Source: UBA2365 sp964594045
GTDB taxonomy: Bacteria; Bacteroidota; Bacteroidia; Chitinophagales; Saprospiraceae
NCBI GenBank assembly: GCA_964594045.1
Contig: CAZQKR010000039.1
Span: forward strand, 1-41,461
Direction of reading: 5' to 3'
DNA: 41,461 bases
Within the stretch, counting starts at the first letter, position 1, and every line of letters starts with the position of its first letter. The notes under the pieces were generated by a model. The model was given only the letters and a program-made list of their open reading frames with translations. It was not told the DNA's origin and made no database searches. Positions 13,930 to 21,776 of the stretch are shown one piece after another. The translations under genes were made by a program, and so were the position numbers.

Positions 13930-16866
13930 ATGTATCTCAACACACATTCATACTTCAGCCTCAGATACGGCACCTGCTCTCCCGAAAAACTGGCAGAGCG
14001 CGCAGCAGCACTTGGTATAAGGAAAATGGTGCTGACCGATATCAACAATACTTCTGCCTCCTACGAATTCATACAGGCCTGCCGCAAATTTGACATCACA
14101 GCTGCACTGGGCATTGAATTCAGAAGAGATCACCGGTTTTTATACATCGGTATTGCCCGCAACAGGGAAGGATTCAGGGAATTGAATGAATTCCTGACCA
14201 GACACTCTCTGGAAGATACCCTCTTGCCGGATGTTGCCCCACGGTTTGAACACGCATACATCATCTACAGAGCTCTGGTCAAGCCGCTGGAAGACTTTGC
14301 AGACAACGAATTTCTCGGCGTGCGCCCTGAAGAAGTCAATAAGCTTTTTATATCTCCCGTCAAAGACCGGCAGGATAAAATGGTGGTGCTCGCACCGGTG
14401 ACTTTTCAGGACGATGAGGGTTTCAAAATTCACCGCCTGTTGCGGTGCATAGACCTCAACATCATCCTGGGTAAACTGGAACCCGGGGATCATGCAAGAC
14501 CCACCGAGTATTTCCTGCCCGAAGAGGAGCTCAGACAACGGTTCGCTTCCTATCCGGCCATCATCAAAAATACGGAACGGCTGATCGGTTCATGCACCAT
14601 TGAAATGCCGGATACGCTCAGCAACAACCGGCTCAATTTTACCGGGAGCGAGGCAGGAGACTATAAACTGTTGCACAAACTGGCCATCGACGGATGTTTG
14701 CGACGCTATGGGCCGGACAATGAAGAAGCCATGCGGCGTACGGAAAAAGAACTGAAGGTGATCCGGCAACTGCATTTCAATTCCTATTTTCTCATCACCT
14801 GGGATATCATCCGCTACGCCGGAACTTCGGGTTTTCACCACGTCGGAAGAGGCAGCGGAGCCAATTCCATCGTCGCCTACAACCTTGGGATCACGGACGT
14901 GGACCCGATCGAACTGGACCTGTATTTCGAGCGGTTCATCAACCCGCACAGGAGTTCACCACCTGATTTTGACCTGGATTTTTCGTGGGATCAGCGCGAC
15001 GATGTGATAGATTATATTTTTAAGAGATATGGATCCGAATTCACTGCCCAACTGGCAACGTACAACACATTCAAAGGGAAATCGATCATCAGGGAACTGG
15101 GCAAAGTGTTTGGCCTGCCCAAGGAAGATATTGACACAATAGTGGACCACCCCATGGATGCTTCCCGGCATCACCATTTTGCAAAGTATATTTTCAAATA
15201 TGGCAAAATGATGGAAAATTTCCCCAACTACCTTTCCATCCATGCAGGAGGCATTATCATCAGCGAGGAACCACTCAATTATTTTACGGCTTTAAAGATG
15301 ATGCCTAAAGGATTTCCGGTGACCCATTTTGATATGTATGCTGCAGAAGATCTTGGTTTTCAAAAATTTGACATACTCAGCCAACGCGGTCTCGGCCATA
15401 TCAAGGATGCGGTCAGACTGATCGCCCAAAACCAGGGGAAAGTGGTTGATATACACCAGGTGACCGGCATTAAACAGGATCCGCTGGTCAAAAAACAGTT
15501 GCAGTCAGGACAGTGCACCGGCTGCTTTTACATCGAATCCCCGGCCATGCGCGGCCTGATCAAAAAACTCAGATGTGACAATTACATACAACTGGTGGCC
15601 GCCAGTTCCATCATTCGCCCCGGTGTTGCCAAATCGGGTATGATGAAGGAATACATCCAGCGCTTTCATAAACCTCAGAGTTTTTCATATCTGCATCCGA
15701 TTTTTGAAAAACACCTCAGTGAAACATTCGGGGTCATGGTATATCAGGAAGACGTACTCAAAATTGTCCATTATTTTGCAGGGCTGGACCTCAACGAGTC
15801 CGATATGCTGAGGCGCATCATGACAGGAAAGCGCAAGGATTCTGACATTTTTTACAGTCTCCGGAACAAATTCCTGCACAATTGCAGGGAAAGAGGATAC
15901 AGCGAAGCGTTGATCCAGGAAGTCTGGCGGCAGATCGAGAGCTTCAGCGGTTATTCTTTCAGTAAAGCGCATTCGGCCAGTTTTGCAGTGGAATCATTTC
16001 AAAGCCTTTACCTCAAAACCTACTATCCTGTTGAGTTTATGGTGGGCGTGATCAATAATTTCGGTGGTTTTTACACAACTGAAGTCTATGTACACGAGGC
16101 TAGAATGGCGGGAGCACACATCCATGCACCTTGCGTCAACAAGAGCAGGTACCTGACGCACCTGTACGGAAAGGAAGTTTACCTGGGATTCATTCATATG
16201 CAATCCTTTGAAACCAAAACTGCCCACAGGATCATCCGCGAGCGTGAGCGCGGCGGTGTATTTACAGATCTGGATGACTTCATCAAACGCGTGGACATCG
16301 GCAGGGAACAATTGGATCTGCTCATCCGTATCGGCGCATTTCGTTTTACGGGAATGAACAAATACGAACTGATGTGGGCAAAAAACGCCATTTTTAATCC
16401 GGCTGTCAAGCATCATAATACGGGCTATCTTTTTGAATCCGGCCACCAGCAGTTCAGTTTGCCCGTGCTTGAAGAAGGACCACACGACCAGGCTTTTGAC
16501 GAGATCGAACTGCTCGGTTTTCCGCTCTGCAGTCCTTTTGAACTGGTTGAATCCTCTTTCAAAGGAAAGATCTGCGCATCAGAATTGAAGGACAATGTCG
16601 GCAGGACGGTTACCATGCTGGGATACTATATCACACGAAAGTACGTGCGTACGGTCAGGGGTGAACTGATGAATTTTGGCACTTTTATCGATCGCAACGG
16701 GCATTTTTTTGATACCGTGCATTTTCCGAAATCTCTGGAACAGTACACCTTTAAAGGTCCGGGATGCTATGCGATCGAAGGAAAAGTGGTGGAAGAGTTC
16801 GAATTTCCTTCCATTGAGGTGAGCAGAATGGGAAAATTACCCTATGTAAAAGATAATCGGTATTAA
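13930..16866 (+). CDS. DNA polymerase III alpha subunit, second/error-prone type (DnaE-like)
   Basis: 978 residues from the ATG at 13930; a TTG at 13903 would add nine. An N-terminal PHP domain starts with NTHSYFSLRYG. The palm has GRGSGANSIVAY followed by PDFDLDFSW at about 345-353 with the catalytic Asp pair, and later a third motif region (SFSKAHSASFAVES). After the fingers and a helix-hairpin-helix region (LDLLIRIGAFRFTGMN), the OB-fold end is short. It is well below the roughly 1150 residues of replicative DnaE, and its place behind dinB and an S24 repressor indicates the damage-induced copy that extends past lesions (DnaE2/ImuC-like). The usual ImuA partner is absent. It is most likely cotranscribed with dinB. 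Confidence 0.88.
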   Translation: MYLNTHSYFSLRYGTCSPEKLAERAAALGIRKMVLTDINNTSASYEFIQACRKFDITAALGIEFRRDHRFLYIGIARNREGFRELNEFLTRHSLEDTLLPDVAPRFEHAYIIYRALVKPLEDFADNEFLGVRPEEVNKLFISPVKDRQDKMVVLAPVTFQDDEGFKIHRLLRCIDLNIILGKLEPGDHARPTEYFLPEEELRQRFASYPAIIKNTERLIGSCTIEMPDTLSNNRLNFTGSEAGDYKLLHKLAIDGCLRRYGPDNEEAMRRTEKELKVIRQLHFNSYFLITWDIIRYAGTSGFHHVGRGSGANSIVAYNLGITDVDPIELDLYFERFINPHRSSPPDFDLDFSWDQRDDVIDYIFKRYGSEFTAQLATYNTFKGKSIIRELGKVFGLPKEDIDTIVDHPMDASRHHHFAKYIFKYGKMMENFPNYLSIHAGGIIISEEPLNYFTALKMMPKGFPVTHFDMYAAEDLGFQKFDILSQRGLGHIKDAVRLIAQNQGKVVDIHQVTGIKQDPLVKKQLQSGQCTGCFYIESPAMRGLIKKLRCDNYIQLVAASSIIRPGVAKSGMMKEYIQRFHKPQSFSYLHPIFEKHLSETFGVMVYQEDVLKIVHYFAGLDLNESDMLRRIMTGKRKDSDIFYSLRNKFLHNCRERGYSEALIQEVWRQIESFSGYSFSKAHSASFAVESFQSLYLKTYYPVEFMVGVINNFGGFYTTEVYVHEARMAGAHIHAPCVNKSRYLTHLYGKEVYLGFIHMQSFETKTAHRIIRERERGGVFTDLDDFIKRVDIGREQLDLLIRIGAFRFTGMNKYELMWAKNAIFNPAVKHHNTGYLFESGHQQFSLPVLEEGPHDQAFDEIELLGFPLCSPFELVESSFKGKICASELKDNVGRTVTMLGYYITRKYVRTVRGELMNFGTFIDRNGHFFDTVHFPKSLEQYTFKGPGCYAIEGKVVEEFEFPSIEVSRMGKLPYVKDNRY

Positions 16867-16883
16867 ATTTGAAAAAGATTATT

Positions 16884-16891
16884 TAAGTTTG
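16884..16891 (+). promoter_or_regulatory. Possible -7 element
   Basis: TAAGTTTG matches TAnnTTTG, about 74 bases before the ATG at 16965. No TTG lies at the right upstream distance, so support is weak. Confidence 0.3.
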
Positions 16892-16964
16892 AATGTCGAA
16901 ATGCAGATAAACCTGATTTGGGGTGATGCAGGAGGCATTAATAAACACTAAACCGTTAAATCGA

Positions 16965-17456
16965 ATGAGAACCATACGTTTTATAATAATTTTGATCATT
17001 TCAGGAAGCTTGTTGCCTGTTCGTACCCAGCATAATAACAATACGAGCAACAGGATACCGGATGTCTTCCTTTTGGGAACAGATGATGACGCTTTGGGTG
17101 AACTGGCATTGAACTATACCGGGAACCTCATGACAGTCAGCGATAATTCAATGGAAAAAGCCTATAAACACTGGATGTTTTTATTGGTCGATATGGAAAC
17201 ATACAGCAAAAAGATCAACTTTGATCTCAACGGAGTAAAGATCTGGCTGAATGTGTTTTGGGACAAAAGCGGCAAAATCAATTACATCAGTTTTTATCCG
17301 AAGCCCAACTCCAAAAACATCCCGAATGCTGAATTGAAAGCTTTTTTACTCAGTTTTGCACGACAATATGAGCCGGAACTGAGCTCATCACAAAACTTTT
17401 TACATTACGGATCTGCTTCTTTCCCTAACCACGCAGAATTAATGATACCTGAATGA
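16965..17456 (+). CDS. Hypothetical exported protein
   Basis: 163 residues from the ATG at 16965, which starts a typical signal peptide (MRTIRFIIILIISGSLLPV, cleavage near RTQ). Upstream in-frame starts at 16923 (GTG) and 16926 (ATG) would bury the signal and are disfavoured. The mature part has LGTDDDALGELALNYTGNL and then NGVKIWLNVFWDKSGKINYISFYPKP in alternating strands, like a small TonB-C-like or beta-sandwich domain. No family recognised. A TAAGTTTG at 16884-16891 may be its -7 element. Confidence 0.6.
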   Translation: MRTIRFIIILIISGSLLPVRTQHNNNTSNRIPDVFLLGTDDDALGELALNYTGNLMTVSDNSMEKAYKHWMFLLVDMETYSKKINFDLNGVKIWLNVFWDKSGKINYISFYPKPNSKNIPNAELKAFLLSFARQYEPELSSSQNFLHYGSASFPNHAELMIPE

Positions 17457-17589
17457 TCCAGGAAAAGCCCTGAGAAGTTAAACTTCTTAAATGCTGAATG
17501 AACGGTTGATTTTGTTCATTATTTTTCATTTGTAATTTTCACCCTTCACCCGGTCAACATTGAGGACCTGGTCAGCAATCCAATTGTCG

Positions 17590-17650
17590 AACGAGGACGG
17601 GGCCGGGTCAAGCAAGGAATGACGGGTCGTGCCCGGAATGACAGACATTC
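17590..17650. repeat. REP-like segment
   Basis: Two adjacent half-motifs of the kind GGGTCAAGCAAGGAATGACGG and GTGCCCGGAATGACAG, resembling degenerate repetitive extragenic palindromes. A cleaner relative is at 33177-33197. Confidence 0.4.
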
Positions 17651-17750
17651 TGCGTTAAATCCAAAACTTGTAATGGAAAGAAAAAGAAATCCCTGCATAT
17701 ATCGCAACCAGAGTGTATAAAAATATTTTCGCCCGTACTTCAGACCAAAT

Positions 17751-18001
17751 AAATTTAGTCTGCTCCAATAAGTCCAATTTGTTGATTTTCAATCGTTTTT
17801 TCCCCAACTAATTAAAGGGAAACGATTGAAAACCAACAAATTAAAGACCCCCTTTCAGGCTTGTACTGACTGAAAACGTCAGTGCCTGTACTGACTGAAA
17901 ACGTCAGTGCTTGTACTGACTGAAAACGTCAGTGCCTGTACTGACTGAAAACGTCAGTGGGAATTAAGGGGGCAAAGATTTTTCGGAGCAGACTCAAATT
18001 T
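17751..18001. repeat. Nested inverted-repeat element (MITE-like or structured RNA)
   Basis: Outer arms AGTCTGCTCC (17757-17766) and GGAGCAGACT (17985-17994) are perfect, and continue as AAATTT on both sides after one bulged base. Inside are a hairpin with 23-base arms (17776-17798 and 17820-17842, one mismatch), then CCCCCTT (17848-17854) paired with AAGGGGG (17966-17972), enclosing four 25-bp repeats. No transposase or ORF is present. The layout would fold into a multi-branched structure as DNA or RNA. Confidence 0.75.
17859..17958. repeat. Four tandem 25-bp stem-loop repeats
   Basis: Units start at 17859, 17884, 17909 and 17934, each with stem ACTGAC, loop TGAAAAC and stem GTCAGT. The only variation is a T/C at the third base, alternating T, C, T, C. 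There are no spacers. Confidence 0.9.
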
Positions 18002-18139
18002 TAATAATTGTCTATCATTACGAATCAAAAATACTGCTCAAATGGATACTGCCTTAGCTAAATAAAATGGAGATATCTGGCCTGAATTGAATTTTTTGCT
18101 TTAATACCTGCCGCTTTTTCCCCTGAAATAAAAAAATAT

Positions 18140-18147
18140 TACATTTG
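18140..18147 (+). promoter_or_regulatory. -7 element for the metalloprotease gene
   Basis: TACATTTG matches TAnnTTTG, 29 bases before the ATG at 18177. The expected -33 position is T-rich but lacks an exact TTG. Confidence 0.45.
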
Positions 18148-18176
18148 ACACCAATTAAAATTTCAAATTCGGAAAA

Positions 18177-21100
18177 ATGTATATCAGATTAAATTTAATC
18201 GGAATTTTTATACTGATCACCATACAAAGTTTTAGTCAAAATTGGCAGATAACCAGTGAATCCGAAATTGAAGAACAGGGGACCAGAGACATTATTCCAA
18301 CAGAATATGTAATTTATAAACTGGATGATTCAGTCATGCAAGCCTTGCTATGGAGAGCACCTCAGGAAAAAGATGTGGATATTTATGAGTCGGCATGTGT
18401 GATTGAGGTTGGGTTGCCGGAAGGGGTCACTGAACGGTTTCAGGTTTTGCAGTATGAAATGATGGAGCCTGAGCTGGCAGTCAAATATCCCGGAATCAGA
18501 ACCTTTTACGGAGTTTCTCTTCAAGATCCGCTGAAAAGGATCAGAATTGATTATACTGTTCAGGGCTTTCGTGCGGTCATCTCATCACCCGGCACAGACA
18601 AAATTTTCATCGACCATTATCAACGGAATGACAAGGAAACCAGGATCATTTATTATAAACATAAATACACGGGCGAAAAATGGGGTTGTGATGTGGAAGG
18701 TGACCACGATCACGAAGTTGACACTGAACATACCAATGGTGCCAGATATGGTGATTGCCAACTCAGAAGTTACCGGTTGGCTCAGGCAACTACAGGAGAA
18801 TACAGCAATTTTCACGGTGCCACCAGTTCTGCTCAGTCAGCTCTGGTGATGGCAGCAGTTGTCACGGTCATCAACAGGGTCAATGAGGTGTATGAAGCAG
18901 AGGTGGCCGTTCGGATGGTATTGGTCGCCAATACTGATCTGGTGTTTTATTATAACAGTTCAACGGATCCCTACAGTAACAATGACGGAGGTACGATGCT
19001 GGGACAAAACATCACTACCTGCAATAATGTGATCGGCAGTGCAAATTATGACATCGGTCATGTATTCAGTACTGGCGGTGGAGGTGTTGCATATCTGAGT
19101 TGTGTATGTGGGTCAAGCAAAGCCGGTGGTGTGACAGGAAGCGGTAATCCGGTCGGAGATCCCTTCAGTATTGATTATGTCGCACATGAAATGGGACATC
19201 AGTTTGGCGCTAATCACACTCAATTCAACAGTTGTAACAGAAACGATTCAACAGCCATGGAACCCGGAAGCGCTTCAACGATCATGGGTTATGCAGGAAT
19301 TTGCAGTCCTGATGTACAAAATAACAGTGATGCATATTTTCATGCGATCAGCATTCAGGAGATCAAATCTTTTTTGAGTGGTAGTGGCAATGGTTGTGCA
19401 CAGATCGTTTCTTCTTTTTCCAATTCAGCCCCGGTTGTTACTGCTCAGCCAAATTATACCATTCCGGCTTCAACTCCTTTCGTATTGACTTTAGCTGCAA
19501 CGGATCCTAATGGCAATCCCATGACTTATGCATGGGAGCAGATGAATGGGTATACCACTCCACAAACCATGCCCCCTACTTCGGCAAATACCAGTGGTCC
19601 GGCTTTCAGAAGTATTTTTTCAACCACCTCATCTTCAAGATATTTCCCTCCGATAGGGAATATTATTAACAACACCAGCAATACATGGCAGGTTCTGCCT
19701 GCTGTGGCCAGAACAATGAATTTCAGAGGTGTGGCAAGAGATTTTACAGGAGTGGCGGGATGCAATTCAGAGATCAATATTACCGTGACTACCGTAGTTA
19801 CATCAGGTGCATTTACCGTGACTTCTCAAAATTCCGCTTCAACCTGGTATGAAGGCCAAAGTCAGACGATCACGTGGGATATTGCAGGCACCACTGCCAA
19901 TGGTATCAACTGTAGCCAGGTCAGTATATTATTATCCTATGATGGCGGTTATACTTACCCCGTGACTTTACTGGCATCTACTGCAAACGATGGTTCGGAG
20001 ACAATAGTCGTTCCGGAAGGCCTGAGTTCTACAGCAAGGATCATGGTCAAAGCAGTTGGAAATGTATTTTTTGACATCAATAATACAAACATTACGATAT
20101 TATCCGGTGTCCCGACCTACTTTATGACAGTTGATCCCAATACCATAGGAATTTGTGCCGGCGGTTCAGGTAGTGTAAATGTCAATATCGAAAGAATTTT
20201 GGGTTATGCAGAACCTGTAAATTTGAGCATTGCTAACCTACCTGCAGGTATGAATTACAGTTTTTCAATAAATCCGGTCTATCAGGGGCAAAATTCGTTA
20301 TTAAACCTGACAAATACAGGAGCAGCGCAAGGGAATTATGAAGTTTCCGTTAAATCTTCTTCAGGTTCAATATACAGAAATGCAATTTTCAACCTGGTCA
20401 TTTTGGGCGGTGTAAGCCAGACAAATCTGCTAAGCCCGGCAGATCAGCAATCTGGGGTTTCAATTTTCCCTTTACTGGTTTGGGAAACTGTAGTCTCTGC
20501 AACAGGGTATGAATTGGAAATTTCAAGAGATGAAAATTTCAGTTCACACATTCTGCAGGTGCTTTCAACCACGGAAAATTATCAGGTAACGGATGCTCTG
20601 TTTGGTGTAACGGAGTATTTTTGGAGGGTTAGACCAGTGAACGAATGCAGCACTGGATCATGGTCTTCAGTTTTTCGATTTGAAACTCAGTCATGTTTTG
20701 TTTACAAAAGTCAGGATGTACCTTTGACAATTTCTCCAAGCGGCACTCCCGATGTAAGTTCATATCACATGGTCGGAGATAAGGGAATAATTACGGATCT
20801 TGATGTTTTGAATCTGCAGGGCTTGCACACCTGGGTTGATGACCTGCGTTTTACACTATACACTCCAAATGGCACGAATGTCAGGATCTGGAACAGACCC
20901 TGTGATGATGAAGACAATTTTGATATTAATTTTGATCAGAGCGCACCCGCAGGTTCATGGCCCTGCCCTCCAACTGATGGTGGTACTTACCGCCCGTCTA
21001 CTACACTTAGCACGTTCAACACACGGCAAATCAAGGGCCTGTGGAGAATGAGAGTTCAGGATTTTGTCGATAGTGACGGTGGCTCACTTCAAAACTGGGA

Positions 21101-21563
21101 AATCAAAACCTGTGTGACAGGATTTTGTCGTTTGCAGGTTGAAAACACGTTCGAAAAAGGGGCAGGTTCGCTTTCAGCCGCACTTCAATGCGCTGTGGAC
21201 GGGGATACCATACGGTTTGCCCCGGAATTACAAAACGTTGCATATTACCTGGGAGATCAGCATCTGGTCATAGATAAACCCATAGTAATTGAAGGAGATC
21301 CGGATCAGAACATTCACATTTATGGAAACGGAACTTCGCCTTTGATCATCAACTCTGCCCCGGTTTCGGGTAACGGACTCAGAATCAAAGGATTGCATCT
21401 GCACAGGCAGAATCCGGATAACGCAATAGTCGAAAACAACGGCAAGCTAATTCTGGAAGATGTAATGCTTTACCATGATGCGGAAAATACTCATGCAGCT
21501 ATACAAAACTCGGCAGGTTCAATTCTTGAATTCAAAGGTAATTGCGAAGTGGTAAGTGAATAA
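18177..21563 (+). CDS. Secreted reprolysin-like zinc metalloprotease with P-domain and beta-helix end
   Basis: 1128 residues. The signal peptide (MYIRLNLIGIFILITIQSFS) is followed by a pro-region. The catalytic domain has HEMGHQFGANH (zinc ligands H337, H341, H347; catalytic E338) and a Met-turn STIMGYAG, typical of M12B/reprolysin-like metzincins. Ig/fibronectin-like modules follow (about 430-830). Then comes a kexin-type P-domain (about 841-979, with GLHTWVDDLRFTLYTPNG and LQNWEIKTC) and a final segment with the pattern GAGSLSAALQCAVDGDTIRF leading into right-handed beta-helix turns. It is predicted to be exported and to degrade extracellular protein. I see no clear type IX secretion C-terminal domain; the helix simply stops, so the end may be truncated or the sorting signal unusual. 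Confidence 0.88.
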   Translation: MYIRLNLIGIFILITIQSFSQNWQITSESEIEEQGTRDIIPTEYVIYKLDDSVMQALLWRAPQEKDVDIYESACVIEVGLPEGVTERFQVLQYEMMEPELAVKYPGIRTFYGVSLQDPLKRIRIDYTVQGFRAVISSPGTDKIFIDHYQRNDKETRIIYYKHKYTGEKWGCDVEGDHDHEVDTEHTNGARYGDCQLRSYRLAQATTGEYSNFHGATSSAQSALVMAAVVTVINRVNEVYEAEVAVRMVLVANTDLVFYYNSSTDPYSNNDGGTMLGQNITTCNNVIGSANYDIGHVFSTGGGGVAYLSCVCGSSKAGGVTGSGNPVGDPFSIDYVAHEMGHQFGANHTQFNSCNRNDSTAMEPGSASTIMGYAGICSPDVQNNSDAYFHAISIQEIKSFLSGSGNGCAQIVSSFSNSAPVVTAQPNYTIPASTPFVLTLAATDPNGNPMTYAWEQMNGYTTPQTMPPTSANTSGPAFRSIFSTTSSSRYFPPIGNIINNTSNTWQVLPAVARTMNFRGVARDFTGVAGCNSEINITVTTVVTSGAFTVTSQNSASTWYEGQSQTITWDIAGTTANGINCSQVSILLSYDGGYTYPVTLLASTANDGSETIVVPEGLSSTARIMVKAVGNVFFDINNTNITILSGVPTYFMTVDPNTIGICAGGSGSVNVNIERILGYAEPVNLSIANLPAGMNYSFSINPVYQGQNSLLNLTNTGAAQGNYEVSVKSSSGSIYRNAIFNLVILGGVSQTNLLSPADQQSGVSIFPLLVWETVVSATGYELEISRDENFSSHILQVLSTTENYQVTDALFGVTEYFWRVRPVNECSTGSWSSVFRFETQSCFVYKSQDVPLTISPSGTPDVSSYHMVGDKGIITDLDVLNLQGLHTWVDDLRFTLYTPNGTNVRIWNRPCDDEDNFDINFDQSAPAGSWPCPPTDGGTYRPSTTLSTFNTRQIKGLWRMRVQDFVDSDGGSLQNWEIKTCVTGFCRLQVENTFEKGAGSLSAALQCAVDGDTIRFAPELQNVAYYLGDQHLVIDKPIVIEGDPDQNIHIYGNGTSPLIINSAPVSGNGLRIKGLHLHRQNPDNAIVENNGKLILEDVMLYHDAENTHAAIQNSAGSILEFKGNCEVVSE

Positions 21564-21721
21564 GAGCAAAACGAAATCATATATTGTTCCATCAGAAAAA
21601 GATAATATGATGATTTTTTTACGAGAACACGGATGAAAAGGATTTAAAGTTCAACCCGGATTTTTATAACCCGGATGTATATATCAATTTGAAATTGGAT
21701 ATTCTTCACGGATGTCCGAAG

Positions 21722-21758
21722 AAAAACCCCTTACCAATAGAATTGATAAGGGGTTTTT
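21722..21758. terminator. Bidirectional rho-independent terminator
   Basis: AAAAACCCCTTA (21722-21733) pairs exactly with TAAGGGGTTTTT (21747-21758), with CAAT/ATTG extending the stem. T-runs lie on both strands, so it can end both the protease transcript and the efflux operon. Confidence 0.85.
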
Positions 21759-21776
21759 ATATTTGCAGAATTTATC

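Larger units (their letters stand above)
17457..18176. other. Gene-free stretch with palindromic elements
   Basis: 720 bases without a gene. It holds a small palindrome AGAAGTT-A-AACTTCT (17473-17487), a REP-like decayed segment (about 17590-17650) with GGGTCAAGCAAGGAATGACGG and CCCGGAATGACAG, and the nested inverted-repeat element at 17751-18001. The remainder up to 18176 is AT-rich and contains the promoter of the protease gene. Confidence 0.75.

Noticed and set aside
17859..17958. CRISPR array
   Set aside because: 25-bp units follow one another with no spacers.
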